The position numbers and the translations under genes are program-made. From Bacteroides sp. AN502(2024) (GTDB lineage: Bacteria; Bacteroidota; Bacteroidia; Bacteroidales; Bacteroidaceae): DNA of 64,000 nucleotides. The notes beneath the pieces are model-generated. The model was given only the letters and a program-made list of their open reading frames with translations. It was not told the DNA's origin and made no database searches. The stretch covers positions 2,418,001 through 2,482,000 of the forward strand of contig NZ_JBGFSP010000003.1 in assembly GCF_041227145.1 (NCBI RefSeq), given 5' to 3'. How positions within the stretch are numbered: the first letter of the stretch is position 1; the number at the start of each line of letters is the position of its first letter. Positions 20,663 through 31,101 of this stretch are shown here, piece after piece.

Positions 20663-23167
20663 CTATTTTTCTAACACTGCTGTCATACTTTCTTTGCCCA
20701 AGTAAAAAAGTTTGGCTTTGATCGCTTCCGTTTGGCAGTCTACGGGAGTTTCCCATAGTGGAGAATCTTTCGTCGGTTCCGTTCCGTCCGTAGTATACCG
20801 TATCTGTCCTTCATGAATGGAAGTGTTGGCATATAGCTTTCCGTCTTTCAGACATAGTCCCGGATATGGTAAACGGAAGTGGATATTGTTTTGAGCCCAA
20901 TGGGGCATCTCTTTTCGGCTGATTTTCCGATAGAATTGTATCAAATCCTGCTCGTATGCTTGTGCTTCTGTGTTTCCTGATAAGCTTTCCCAAACCGGAT
21001 GTGCATTCCAGCCACGTTCTGCCAGTCCCATTATTTTAGGAAATGTATAATATTCTACTTGTTGGTAATTCCGGATGGTTTCTGTAAATAGTTGTGCTTG
21101 TACGCCTTTGATTCGTTGTTTTCCCGATGCGGTCAGGACGGTTTTACCGATTTCCATGGAATCGGGCGACACTGGATGTCCTGCCATTGTGGTACGTGAA
21201 GAGCGGTATACCCGATACGGCAGCATGGAGAAGGATTTGGATTCGTCTACATATCCTGCCCAAAAGTGTCCCGGTTCGTCAGTATGAGGGTCGTAAGCCA
21301 GATCCAGATAGAAGTTGTTCACGTTGCAAAGAATCACCGGATAGCCGTTGTTGGCTATTTGATAAGAAATCTCGTCTGTTCCCCATTCGGCAACCGTGCT
21401 CCAGCAATAGATGCCACCGACCCGCGGAGTGAGAGTGGCATGCGTTTCCGTACGATGCCCTAATGCAGCTTCCTGCCAACCGCCGAATGAAATACCCTGT
21501 TGTTGCAGGCATTCGGATACACGGGTGATGAAATATTCCGCCAAGTCGTGTGTCCGTGACATTCCTTTCTCCTTCATCAGCTGCATGCATAGGGGGGAAC
21601 CGGTCCAGGCCCCTTCCGCAACTTCGTCACCGCCGACATGAATCATTGTCAGAGGGACACCTGCTTCGCGATACATCTCTTTTATTTCCCGTACCACCTT
21701 TTCTATAAAACGGTAGGTGGAAGGCATTGCCACGTTCATAACATTGTCCGTATACCATTGTGCGGAGATATATCGGGAACTATCCTGCGGGTCATGTAGC
21801 ATATATTCGGCAGCCTTTTCCGGGTTCGAACCGATGTATTTTTCATGCCGTGCCTTCATGGCTGTGATGGCCGCCCGTGCGTGTCCCGGCGACTCTATTT
21901 CCGGAATTACCTGTACATGTCGTTCGGCAGCATAACGCAACAGGTCGATGAATTCGGCACGACTGTAGAAGCCGTTTCCCGATGTAGGGGCATTCGGATC
22001 GTATCCGTTTTCATAAGCAGGATACAGGTATTCGGCTTCATCCGTAGTGTGTCCGCGGCGTGCTCCTACCGAAGTAAGTTCTTCCAGCCCGGGTATCTCC
22101 AGACGCCAGCCTTCGTCGTCCGAGAAATGGAAATGAAATGTGTTAAGTTTATAAGATGCAGTGATGTCTATCAACTTCTTCAGGTTCTCTACTGTGGTGA
22201 AGTTCCGGACGATATCGAGCATTTGTCCGCGGTACAAGAGGTCGGGATAGTCACGGACAGATACAGCTTGCAGTCGCAATGTCTCTACCTGTCCTTTCAA
22301 CATTGCCAGCAGGGTCTGTGTTCCGTTGAAGATGCCATGCGATGTCCTGCCTTTCACGATTGCTTGGCGGTTGTTGATGTCCAGTTCGTAGTACTCATCG
22401 TTTGGCACTTCTTTGTCTTCGGGAAGATATTCCAATAGGATGCTTTCCTCTGCTTCCGTTACTACTTCCACTCCGTATGTATTTTCCAGTTTTTCTTTCA
22501 GCAATTTTCCCTCATTGGCAAAGTCTTTGTGGAATGACAGGGCAATCTTGCTTCCGATAAGCATCTCACCTTCGGCAGGTATTGCTTGTTTCACTGCCGG
22601 TAAGATATCAACGGGACGTAATTCCCGTAAAGGGTACTGTTGCAAACGTGCATTTGTTTCATAAAGCCGATGCAGGAAGGCGGTTTGTGCCTTGGTTGGA
22701 GCCAGCGGTATGATGCGCAGCTCCACCGGTAACGGCTGTCCCTTTCCCGCACCCGACTGGCTTATCCAATAGCTACCTTCGGGAGCATGTGAGGTTTTGG
22801 GCACTTCACCGTCGCATTGGAATGTTACCCGCATCGAATCACCCGGAGCCAGTGAAGTGAATTCTGCGGTTGGATATATCTTGTGATAGGTGCCGCTAAT
22901 CCATTCTACTTTTACCTTCGGTGATGTTTCTTGTTGTATATGGTGGGGGAGTTGTGCATAATAAATCACCCAGTCTTTACCGACCGGAGCGCCCGAAAGA
23001 TTTTTCAATATAAAGGAGTTTTCGTACGTTCCTTCTTCGGGATGGATTTCGCCCATTTCCCAAGTCAGCGATAAAGGAGCGCTTGTTTCCTTGGCGGACT
23101 TGCATCCGCTTGTCCATATTAGCAATAGGAGCAAGAATCCTACTACATAAAGTTTTTGTTTCTTCAT
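20663..23167 (-). CDS. GH20 beta-N-acetylhexosaminidase, lipoprotein
   Basis: 834 aa from ATG 23167. Upstream in-frame starts to 23251 are rejected because they would lie within the promoter and operator. Lipobox around IWTSGC. An N-terminal Ig-like/CHB_HEX region (residues 30-165) is followed by a GH20b domain, then the TIM barrel with DYPDLLYRGQMLDIVRNF. The catalytic pair is the Asp-Glu of HVGGDEV (about 510). A C-terminal chitobiase-like beta domain carries YTTDGTEPT. The enzyme removes terminal beta-GlcNAc/GalNAc by substrate-assisted catalysis. Divergent from the SusCD operon, with its own copy of the shared operator, so it is probably induced with that operon. Confidence 0.94.
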   Translation of the reverse strand: MKKQKLYVVGFLLLLLIWTSGCKSAKETSAPLSLTWEMGEIHPEEGTYENSFILKNLSGAPVGKDWVIYYAQLPHHIQQETSPKVKVEWISGTYHKIYPTAEFTSLAPGDSMRVTFQCDGEVPKTSHAPEGSYWISQSGAGKGQPLPVELRIIPLAPTKAQTAFLHRLYETNARLQQYPLRELRPVDILPAVKQAIPAEGEMLIGSKIALSFHKDFANEGKLLKEKLENTYGVEVVTEAEESILLEYLPEDKEVPNDEYYELDINNRQAIVKGRTSHGIFNGTQTLLAMLKGQVETLRLQAVSVRDYPDLLYRGQMLDIVRNFTTVENLKKLIDITASYKLNTFHFHFSDDEGWRLEIPGLEELTSVGARRGHTTDEAEYLYPAYENGYDPNAPTSGNGFYSRAEFIDLLRYAAERHVQVIPEIESPGHARAAITAMKARHEKYIGSNPEKAAEYMLHDPQDSSRYISAQWYTDNVMNVAMPSTYRFIEKVVREIKEMYREAGVPLTMIHVGGDEVAEGAWTGSPLCMQLMKEKGMSRTHDLAEYFITRVSECLQQQGISFGGWQEAALGHRTETHATLTPRVGGIYCWSTVAEWGTDEISYQIANNGYPVILCNVNNFYLDLAYDPHTDEPGHFWAGYVDESKSFSMLPYRVYRSSRTTMAGHPVSPDSMEIGKTVLTASGKQRIKGVQAQLFTETIRNYQQVEYYTFPKIMGLAERGWNAHPVWESLSGNTEAQAYEQDLIQFYRKISRKEMPHWAQNNIHFRLPYPGLCLKDGKLYANTSIHEGQIRYTTDGTEPTKDSPLWETPVDCQTEAIKAKLFYLGKESMTAVLEK

Positions 23168-23206
23168 ATATCTGTGCATATTTATATACTTCGCGTTTGA
23201 TTGTTG

Positions 23207-23271
23207 CAAATAACCGAAGTTTTGTGAGAAATTCAGGCTAATATTTTGCATGAAAAAGATAAAATCCTGCC
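23207..23271 (-). promoter_or_regulatory. GH20 promoter with two-repeat operator
   Basis: Read on the minus strand: distal repeat GGCAGGATTTTATCT (23271-23257), 6 nt, proximal repeat TGCAAAATATTAGCC (23250-23236), exactly 21 nt, then -7 GTTATTTG (23214-23207). Same geometry as four other promoters in the window. Confidence 0.75.
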
Positions 23272-23335
23272 AAACATAGGTTTAGTACAGTATTGCGAAA
23301 ACAATTTAATATCTTTTTGCTTGGATTATGAGAAT

Positions 23336-23400
23336 GGTAGAATTTTAGCTTTTTATTGTAAAATAATGTTCTAATTCTTTATTTAAATTGCCTTAATTTG
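23336..23400 (+). promoter_or_regulatory. SusCD-operon promoter with two-repeat operator
   Basis: Distal repeat GGTAGAATTTTAGCT (23336-23350), 6 nt, weaker proximal repeat TGTAAAATAATGTTC (23357-23371), 21 nt, -7 TTAATTTG (23393-23400). The start codon follows at 23447. The weak proximal repeat is accepted mainly because its spacing matches the other sites. Confidence 0.7.
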
Positions 23401-23446
23401 CAAACACGGAAGATCATATTTATTAATCTTTTTAATTTTTTATTTT

Positions 23447-24856
23447 ATGAATAAACACCTAATTGCAGTGTTGATTTGCTGCTTATTCTTTATTGGTTGT
23501 AAGGATAATAAGGTTGATACTACTCAGTATGATCCATCTCAACCAATAGTGTTTACGGATTTCACTCCTAAAAGTGGAGGGATGCGAACCCGCTTGTATA
23601 TTGAAGGTAGTAATTTTGGCAGTGACCCTGCTAAAGTTCACATTACGATTGGCGGAGAAAAAGCCAAAACTATCGGTGTGGATGGAACAAATATTTATTG
23701 TATGGTTCCTCCCAAGGCTTTTGATGGCAAAATTAATGTTCGTGTAGACGGACCGGACGGGAATGTTGTTACAGACTATACATTCGAAAAGGAATTCGAA
23801 TATACTCCTGCAACAATTATAGGTACTATGTTGCGTAGGGTGGACGAAGATGGAAATTCTCCCTGGCAGGAAGGCTCGTTTGACGAAGGTGCCTCTGTTC
23901 CATCCAACGACTGTATGGTGTTCGACCCGAAGTATAAAGAGGGGGATGACAGGTTGCTTTTTTCTGCCAACTGGACGAATGGTCTTCATTTGGTAAACCT
24001 GACACAACGGACCGTGAAACGCCTCTTCCCACGTACAGGATATAATAAGATGTATTCTTTTACCTTTACAATAGAAGGAGATACATTGTTGTTTACCGAT
24101 GACCATGGTTATGACGGTACTACTCGGGCAAACATTTATTATGCTCTCCGTCGTGAAAATTTTCGACGGATTCGTCCCTATAATTATGGAAGGACATCTT
24201 ATAGTGTGATATGTATGAATGACGGAACTGTCTTTTATAGTGTTTGGTGGAATGGAAAAGTCTACAAAATGGTACGTAACGGAGGTATTCCTAATGTGGA
24301 CAGTAATGCAGAAGAACAATTCAGTTTAAGTGCGATATCGAATGTGGAAGGCTCACATTCGATATTAATAAAACACCCGTCCGATAAATTTATATATATG
24401 ATTTCCAACGATGTTGGTGCTGTTATCAGATCGGATTATAATAAAGAAACTAAAAAATTGGGTAGTCCTAGTATTGTTGCCGGAATGATTGAGGAGAAAG
24501 GTTGTCAGGAAGGGGTTCAAACCAGTGCCCGGTTCAATACTTTGTGGAACGGTGTGTTTGTTAAGAATAAAGATTATGGTGAAGGAGTGGGACCTGACAA
24601 GGACCAATACGATTTCTATGTATGTGATAAAGAAAATCATTGCATCTGGAAAATCGACCCGTTCGGGATAGCCACTATTATAGCCGGGCGGAGCAACAGA
24701 AATGCCGATGGTAAAGTCAATGGCTATGTAGATGGTGCTCCGTTGCACGAAGCGCGTTTTGATGGTCCCGCCGGTCTGGCTTACGACCCTATAGACGAAA
24801 TCTTCTACATTGGAGATATTAACAATAAAGCTATTCGTTATATGACAACGGAATAA
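23447..24856 (+). CDS. IPT/TIG-domain surface lipoprotein with NHL-like propeller
   Basis: 469 aa. Lipobox FFIGC (Cys18). IPT/TIG immunoglobulin-like domain at residues about 35-110 (FTPKSGGMRTRLYIEGSNFG). The rest is a beta-propeller of NHL-like blades ending FDGPAGLAYDPIDEIFYIGD and NNKAIRYM. Such proteins encoded beside SusC/SusD are usually surface glycan-binding proteins. First gene of the operon, 17 nt before SusC, behind the shared operator. Two similar proteins (42787-44559 and 44581-45852) occur in the other SusCD locus of this window. No enzymatic motif seen. Confidence 0.85.
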   Translation: MNKHLIAVLICCLFFIGCKDNKVDTTQYDPSQPIVFTDFTPKSGGMRTRLYIEGSNFGSDPAKVHITIGGEKAKTIGVDGTNIYCMVPPKAFDGKINVRVDGPDGNVVTDYTFEKEFEYTPATIIGTMLRRVDEDGNSPWQEGSFDEGASVPSNDCMVFDPKYKEGDDRLLFSANWTNGLHLVNLTQRTVKRLFPRTGYNKMYSFTFTIEGDTLLFTDDHGYDGTTRANIYYALRRENFRRIRPYNYGRTSYSVICMNDGTVFYSVWWNGKVYKMVRNGGIPNVDSNAEEQFSLSAISNVEGSHSILIKHPSDKFIYMISNDVGAVIRSDYNKETKKLGSPSIVAGMIEEKGCQEGVQTSARFNTLWNGVFVKNKDYGEGVGPDKDQYDFYVCDKENHCIWKIDPFGIATIIAGRSNRNADGKVNGYVDGAPLHEARFDGPAGLAYDPIDEIFYIGDINNKAIRYMTTE

Positions 24857-24873
24857 TACTATTTTAAGCACAA

Positions 24874-27800
24874 ATGAGTATGAGAAATATAATCTTATTA
24901 TTTTTATTGATAGTAGGTTGTGCTACTTCAGTCTACTCTCAGAACGAGCAAACTTCGTATGAAGTGACGGGTATTGTCACGGATGTAAATAAAGGGCCTT
25001 TGGTCGGTGTAAACGTAACAGCGAAGAACATTCCGGGATTTGGTACGGTAACGGACATAAACGGGCGTTATAGAATAAAAGTCCCTCACTATTCTTTTTT
25101 GATATTTTCTTATGTAGGCTTTGAAAAGCAGGAAGTTTTTGTGAAAGAAGAAAAAAATATCAATGTGATTATGCAAGAGTCGAAAGAAACCGTTTACGAT
25201 GATGTCGTTATCACAGGAACAGGTGTTCAGAAGAAAGTGACCATGACGGGTGCCGTTACTACGGTCGATGTGTCTCAACTGCGTACTCCTACTGCAAGTA
25301 TCACGAATGCCCTTGCTGGTAACGTGGCGGGGGTGATGGCGCGTCAGACTTCCGGACAACCGGGCGACAATATTTCTGAGTTCTGGATTCGTGGTATCTC
25401 CACTTTTGGTGCCGGAGGAGGTGCATTGGTGCTGGTGGATGGTTTTGAACGTAATATGAACGAAATCAATGTGGAAGACATTCAAGATTTCTCTGTGTTG
25501 AAAGATGCTTCAGCGACTGCCATTTACGGTTCACGAGGTGCAAATGGTGTAGTTCTGATTACTACTAAACGTGGTAAAGAAGGAAAACTTCGTGTCAATG
25601 CCAAATTGGAAAGCTCTTATAATATGCGTACCATGACTCCTGAATTTGTGGATGGACCCACATATGCACGTTTAACGAATGAAGCTTTGCTTGCCCGCAA
25701 CCAATCTCCAGCTTATACCGACAGCGATTTGTTGTTGTTTGAGAATGGTTTGGATCAAGACCTGTTCCCCAATGTGAATTGGATGGATATGATATTGAAA
25801 AAGGGGGCTCCCACTTATCGTGCCACTATCGACTTGACGGGTGGCGGTACCATAGCACGATACTTCATTTCTGCCAGTTATGTAAATGAAGGAGGTATGT
25901 ATGAGACCGATCGTGCAATGAAGGACTATAACACCAATGCCAACTATCATCGCTGGAATTACCGTATGAATATAGACATCGATTTGACAAAAACAACGTT
26001 GATAAAACTTGGTGTTGCAGGTTCCTTGGACAAACAGAATTTGCCGGGTGCCCAGTATCATGAAATCTGGAAGTCATTAATGGGATACAATCCGGTTGCT
26101 TCACCGGTGCAGTATAGTGACGGCAAATGGGCGGCAGTCGGTAATTCGGGAAAAAGAAATCCGTGGGTACTGACTACTCAGCAAGGGTATCAGGAAACAT
26201 GGAAAAACAAGATACAGACTACAGTGAATCTTGAACAGGATTTGAAGTTTATCACACCGGGATTGAAGTTTTACGGACGTTTCGGTTTCGATACCTATAC
26301 GGAGAATGTTGATAACCGTTACAAATGGCCGGAAAGTTGGTTGGCAGAACGTCAGCGCACTTCCGACGGAGAACTCCAGTTCAGAAGAATAGAACAGGAA
26401 AGACTGATGTCCGGAACGATGTATTCGACCGGAAAACGGTATGAGAATCTGGAAGCAGAACTGCACTACAATCGCACATTCGGCGACCACATGGTAGGAG
26501 CTGTTATGAAGTACTCGCAGGATAAGCTTACTAACACATCGCCTAACAATCATACCGCCACGTATGATAAGATTGTGCAGAGTATCCAAAAGCGTCACCA
26601 GGGAATTGCAGGACGCTTTACCTACGGATGGAAATATCGCTACTTTTTCGACTTTAATTTTGGTTACAACGGTTCTGAGAACTTCGCCACAGGTCATCAA
26701 TTCGGATTCTTCCCGGCCTATTCCGTTGCATGGAATATTGCAGAAGAACCCATCGTGAAGAAACACCTCAAATGGTTGAATATGTTTAAACTGCGTTACT
26801 CTTACGGTAAGGTGGGTAATGATAAGATTAGTAGTGATGATGTAGAAGATGAGGTGAGGAAGCGTTTCCCTTATATATCGAAATTCAGTGAAGATGATAA
26901 AAACTCTTATTTTTATGGTGATATAGGTGCAGGCGGTTATTATTATACCGGATTGACTTATTCGAAAGTGGCAGCAAGAAACATCACCTGGGAGGTGGCG
27001 AAGAAGCATGACCTTGGACTCGACTTCTCTATGTTTGACGATAAGCTGAGTGGTACGATTGACTATTTCCACGAGCAACGTGACGGTATTTATATGCAAC
27101 GTTGGTATATTCCCCGTATCATAGGTTTGGATCATATTGCAGACCAGCCGTATGCGAATGTGGGTGCTGTGTTGTCTGAAGGGTTTGACGGTAATATTGC
27201 TTATGACCAGAAATTGGGAGAGGTAGACTTTACCGTACGCGCCAACCTGACCTATAGCAAGAATAAAATCAAGAATTACGATGAAGAGAACAGCCGTTAT
27301 CCGTATAAAAAGAATTATGGGTTCCGTGTAGATCAGGCACGCGGTTACATAGCCGAAGGGTTGTTTAAGGACTATGAAGAAATTCGTAACAGAGCTTCAC
27401 AAGGTTCGAATGTCATGCCGGGAGATATCAAATACAAAGACGTCAATGGTGACGGAAAGATAACAACTGATGACCAAGTGCCTATCGGTGCGACTACTCG
27501 TCCTAATATGATTTATGGATTCGGTGTATCTGCACAATGGAAAGGGTTTGATGTGAACGTTCATTTCCAGGGAGCCGGCAAGTCTTCATTCTTTATCGAC
27601 GGATTTACCGTATATCCGTTTAAAGAAGGTTCTTGGGGTAATATTCTGACAGATGTAGTTGGAAACTACTGGTCATTGGGAGTCAACGAGGATCCGAATG
27701 CCAGATATCCGCGTTTGAGTTATGGCGGTAATGAAAACAACTATTGTCCTTCTACTTATTGGTTGCGAAACGGATCATATCTTCGTCTGAAAAACGTGGA

Positions 27801-27990
27801 ATTAGGTTATAATATTCCGAAACGTTTGGTGAACAAGATTCGATTGGATCGTGTGCGTTTGTATCTGATGGGGACAAATCTGTTGACTTTCTCCAGCTTT
27901 AAACTTTGGGATCCGGAATTGGGCAGTTCTAACGGGCAGCAATATCCGTTATCCAGAACAGTAACCGTCGGACTTACAATAGGACTCTAA
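24874..27990 (+). CDS. SusC-like TonB-dependent outer-membrane transporter
   Basis: 1038 aa. Signal peptide, then a CarboxypepD_reg-like domain (YEVTGIVTDVNKGPLVGVNV, residues about 27-105), a plug domain (ASITNALAGNVAGVM; SVLKDASATAIYGSRGANGV, about 120-235) and a large beta-barrel ending in an aromatic-rich C-terminus (VTVGLTIGL). No N-terminal STN domain, which fits control by an HTCS rather than an ECF sigma pair. It imports oligosaccharides across the outer membrane with the SusD lipoprotein encoded 22 nt downstream. Start at 24874 or 24880 cannot be separated. Confidence 0.96.
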   Translation: MSMRNIILLFLLIVGCATSVYSQNEQTSYEVTGIVTDVNKGPLVGVNVTAKNIPGFGTVTDINGRYRIKVPHYSFLIFSYVGFEKQEVFVKEEKNINVIMQESKETVYDDVVITGTGVQKKVTMTGAVTTVDVSQLRTPTASITNALAGNVAGVMARQTSGQPGDNISEFWIRGISTFGAGGGALVLVDGFERNMNEINVEDIQDFSVLKDASATAIYGSRGANGVVLITTKRGKEGKLRVNAKLESSYNMRTMTPEFVDGPTYARLTNEALLARNQSPAYTDSDLLLFENGLDQDLFPNVNWMDMILKKGAPTYRATIDLTGGGTIARYFISASYVNEGGMYETDRAMKDYNTNANYHRWNYRMNIDIDLTKTTLIKLGVAGSLDKQNLPGAQYHEIWKSLMGYNPVASPVQYSDGKWAAVGNSGKRNPWVLTTQQGYQETWKNKIQTTVNLEQDLKFITPGLKFYGRFGFDTYTENVDNRYKWPESWLAERQRTSDGELQFRRIEQERLMSGTMYSTGKRYENLEAELHYNRTFGDHMVGAVMKYSQDKLTNTSPNNHTATYDKIVQSIQKRHQGIAGRFTYGWKYRYFFDFNFGYNGSENFATGHQFGFFPAYSVAWNIAEEPIVKKHLKWLNMFKLRYSYGKVGNDKISSDDVEDEVRKRFPYISKFSEDDKNSYFYGDIGAGGYYYTGLTYSKVAARNITWEVAKKHDLGLDFSMFDDKLSGTIDYFHEQRDGIYMQRWYIPRIIGLDHIADQPYANVGAVLSEGFDGNIAYDQKLGEVDFTVRANLTYSKNKIKNYDEENSRYPYKKNYGFRVDQARGYIAEGLFKDYEEIRNRASQGSNVMPGDIKYKDVNGDGKITTDDQVPIGATTRPNMIYGFGVSAQWKGFDVNVHFQGAGKSSFFIDGFTVYPFKEGSWGNILTDVVGNYWSLGVNEDPNARYPRLSYGGNENNYCPSTYWLRNGSYLRLKNVELGYNIPKRLVNKIRLDRVRLYLMGTNLLTFSSFKLWDPELGSSNGQQYPLSRTVTVGLTIGL

Positions 27991-28012
27991 ATCAATCATT
28001 AAAATAAAAGAC

Positions 28013-30046
28013 ATGAAAATAAGTAAATATATTTTAGGGGGAGTAGTGATGCTCGGTTTGGGGCTTACTTCCTGTTCCGATTATCTGAATGTAGATCGCT
28101 TTTTCAGAGACCAACAAACTACGGAACGCATTTTCTCGGACAAAGACTATACACTTCGATGGCTGTCATTCTGCTATAGCCGCTTACATGGAGATAACCT
28201 GGATGTGGGACACAGTGAAGTATGTCCTTTTAATTTCTCGGACGACCATGTATTTAGTGAATATGGAGACAGGTTTTCGAAGTTCAAGCGTGGCGAATAT
28301 TTAAATTCCTTAGGTGGGCATAATGCCTGGACATTCTCGTATGAAGGGATTTATCAAGCTTCCATACTGTTGAATGAATTGCATGAGAATAATGACCTTA
28401 CTCCTGAAGAAGTGACGGACGTAAGAGGGCAAGCTCGTTTTCTACGTGCTTATTTCTACTGGATGCTGTTGAGAAAGTTCGGTCCTGTGCCTATCCTGCC
28501 ACCGGAAGGAGCCGATTATACCAAATCGTATGACGAACTTTCGTATCCGCGTAACACCTATGAGGAGTGTGTGGAGTTCATTACTTCGGAACTGGAAATT
28601 GCAGCTACCGAACTGTTCGAGAAAAGAGATAACATGAATATCGCCCGCCCGACCAAGGGAGCCGCTCTTGCTGTACGTGCTAAAGTTTTCCTTTACGCAG
28701 CCAGCCCGTTGGCAAATGGAAACACGGAAATGGCAGACTTTACCAATATGGACGGCAAGAAGTTGATTCCACAAGAATACAAAGAGGAAAAATGGGCGAT
28801 AGCTGCTGCAGCAGCCAAAGACATGATTGATTATGCGGAAGCGACCGGACTGTATAAATTGTATACTTTTGAAAAACGTTCGGTAAGTATGGATGAGGCT
28901 TATCCACCTACTATTGAACCGCCTTACCATAAAGAATACAGCGAACGTCCTTTCCCGGATGGCTGGGCAAATATAGATCCGTTTGAATCATACCGTTCTA
29001 TTTTTAATGGCGATGTATATGCCGCCGAAAATCCGGAACTGATTTTTTCCCGAATAGCTAATGGTAAAAATAATGGCCTAGGCTCAGACTTTTCAATGGT
29101 AAATTTGGTAAAGCACCAGTTACCTAAAACTCTAGGAGGATACAACTGCCACGGGGTGACCTTGAAACAGTGTGAAGCTTATGACATGGCGGACGGTAGG
29201 CCGTTTGATAAAAAATATTATGAAGAGTATTATGGCAAATATACGGATGACACGAATCACAAGTACGATCATTTAAGAAATGATGTATGGTTGGGATATG
29301 CCGACCGAGAACCTCGTTTCTATGCTTCGGTGGCTTTTAATGGAGCTGTATGGCACGCTTTGAGTGCGAGAGACGAAAACGGAGGAAAAGAACATCGAAA
29401 TAAGCAAGTCTGGTATTATCGCGGAGAAGATAATGGGCGTGTCAACGGAACCGACCAATGGTGCATTACCGGGTTGGGCGTTATGAAATATGTAAATCCG
29501 AATGATGCCGACAGATACGGTGGAGCTATTTATCAGAAAACGGAACCTGCACTTCGTTATGCGGACATATTATTGATGTATGCCGAGGCACTGAACAATA
29601 TTTCTGAAGGAACGCATTATGTCGTGTCTAAATGGGATGGAAGCGGAACTTACGACATCTATCGTGACAAGGAACAGATGCGCCGTGGGGTGAAACCGGT
29701 CCGTATGCGTGCCGGTATGCCCGATTATGAGGAGGATGTCTATGCGGATCCGAAGAAATTCTTTGAAAGAATCGTTCATGAACGTCAGATTGAATTCTTT
29801 GCGGAATCTCAGCGTTACTATGATCTGCGCCGTTGGAAAATAGTAGAGGAACACGAAGGTGAGCAAATCTATGGATGCAACACGCTGATGGACAAAGCAA
29901 ACAGAGATATGTTTTATGTGCCGGTCAGAGTAAGCGACTTACAGTCTTCTTTCTCTCGCAAACAGTACTTCTGGCCTGTGAGCTATGATGAACTGAAACG
30001 GAACAAGAATCTGACACAAGCTCCGGGATGGCAGTATTATGATTAG
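28013..30046 (+). CDS. SusD/RagB-like surface glycan-binding lipoprotein
   Basis: 677 aa, large for the family. Lipobox TSCSDYL near residue 21. N-terminal TPR-like helices (ARFLRAYFYWMLLRKFG) and the C-terminal SusD signature near FERIVHERQIEFFAESQRYYDLRRWK. Forms the lid over the SusC barrel and binds the glycan at the surface. It sits between SusC and the DUF4973 protein, overlapping the longest frame of the latter. Confidence 0.95.
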   Translation: MKISKYILGGVVMLGLGLTSCSDYLNVDRFFRDQQTTERIFSDKDYTLRWLSFCYSRLHGDNLDVGHSEVCPFNFSDDHVFSEYGDRFSKFKRGEYLNSLGGHNAWTFSYEGIYQASILLNELHENNDLTPEEVTDVRGQARFLRAYFYWMLLRKFGPVPILPPEGADYTKSYDELSYPRNTYEECVEFITSELEIAATELFEKRDNMNIARPTKGAALAVRAKVFLYAASPLANGNTEMADFTNMDGKKLIPQEYKEEKWAIAAAAAKDMIDYAEATGLYKLYTFEKRSVSMDEAYPPTIEPPYHKEYSERPFPDGWANIDPFESYRSIFNGDVYAAENPELIFSRIANGKNNGLGSDFSMVNLVKHQLPKTLGGYNCHGVTLKQCEAYDMADGRPFDKKYYEEYYGKYTDDTNHKYDHLRNDVWLGYADREPRFYASVAFNGAVWHALSARDENGGKEHRNKQVWYYRGEDNGRVNGTDQWCITGLGVMKYVNPNDADRYGGAIYQKTEPALRYADILLMYAEALNNISEGTHYVVSKWDGSGTYDIYRDKEQMRRGVKPVRMRAGMPDYEEDVYADPKKFFERIVHERQIEFFAESQRYYDLRRWKIVEEHEGEQIYGCNTLMDKANRDMFYVPVRVSDLQSSFSRKQYFWPVSYDELKRNKNLTQAPGWQYYD

Positions 30047-30071
30047 TGTTAATGTTGTAAAACTAAAGATT

Positions 30072-31079
30072 ATGAGAAAATTATATATTTCAGTACTAAT
30101 AGTAGGTGCTTGTGCAATGTTCGCAGCATGTAATGACGAGTGGAAAGACGAACTTTACGAGAAAATGATTTCTTTCAAGGCACCTGTGGGAGATAATGGC
30201 TTGAACGAGATTTATATACGTTATCAGCCGGATGGAAGTGGAATATACCGGTTACCGGTCATTGTCAGCGGTTCGCAGAAAAATGACCGGGATATCCAGG
30301 TGAAGATAAGAGTGGATGAGGATACGCTCCATATACTTAATAAGGAAAGATTCCCGGTCAATCGCGAGGACCTTTGGTATAAACCTCTTAAGCAACAATA
30401 TTATTCTTTTGAATCGGACATGTGCAATATTCCGGCGGGAAGGGATATCGAACTTTACCCTATCCACTTCAACCTTACCGGGTTGGAATTGGATGAAAAG
30501 TATGTACTCCCGTTGACTGTTGAAGAAGATCCTTCTTATAAGCAAAACACATATAAGGGACGTTATAAGGCACTTTTGGGAATCAACCTGTTCAATGATT
30601 ATTCCGGTACTTACAATTCAACGATGATGAATGTTTACATAAAGGGTACAACCGATAATCCTGCAAAAATTGACAAACGGGTAGCCCGTGTGTTTGACGA
30701 GAATACCATATTCTTCTATGCCGGGTCTATTTGGGCAGAAGATGAGAATCGTTCTCTTTATAAAGTGTTTGTTGAATTTGAAGAAGGTGAGGAGGATGCA
30801 CGAGGTACTCTTACAGGAAAGCTAAAAGTGTATGGCGATCCCGAAGCGGGCACTGACATTAAGCCAATAGGAGAGTGCAAGTATGAGAAGCGAGTGGTCC
30901 AGCATGAAACTCTCAAATATTTGGAACGCCATATCACTACATTGGAGTTGAGCTATACTTATAAGGATATCACTACAAATCCGGATTTCCCGATAACTTA
31001 TGAAGTGAAAGGCTCTATGACATTAGAACGGCAGATTAACCCGTTAATTCCGGATGAAGATCAGGCTAATCAATGGTAA
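30072..31079 (+). CDS. DUF1735/DUF4973 surface lipoprotein
   Basis: 335 aa from ATG 30072, chosen because it gives a lipoprotein signal (FAACNDEW, Cys20); an ATG at 30039 overlaps the SusD stop. N-terminal BT_3987-like/DUF1735 Ig domain (about 35-175) and a DUF4973-type domain (about 180-320) starting YSGTYNSTMMNVY. Proteins of this layout are common third components of SusCD loci, with suspected glycan-binding roles. Followed by the GH97 gene 22 nt later. Confidence 0.82.
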   Translation: MRKLYISVLIVGACAMFAACNDEWKDELYEKMISFKAPVGDNGLNEIYIRYQPDGSGIYRLPVIVSGSQKNDRDIQVKIRVDEDTLHILNKERFPVNREDLWYKPLKQQYYSFESDMCNIPAGRDIELYPIHFNLTGLELDEKYVLPLTVEEDPSYKQNTYKGRYKALLGINLFNDYSGTYNSTMMNVYIKGTTDNPAKIDKRVARVFDENTIFFYAGSIWAEDENRSLYKVFVEFEEGEEDARGTLTGKLKVYGDPEAGTDIKPIGECKYEKRVVQHETLKYLERHITTLELSYTYKDITTNPDFPITYEVKGSMTLERQINPLIPDEDQANQW

Positions 31080-31101
31080 TCTAAGAAAATCCGTTTTTGA
31101 T

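Noticed and set aside
23168..23251. Longer GH20 start
   Set aside because: It would place the -7 element and proximal operator repeat inside the coding sequence; the lipoprotein signal starts at 23167.
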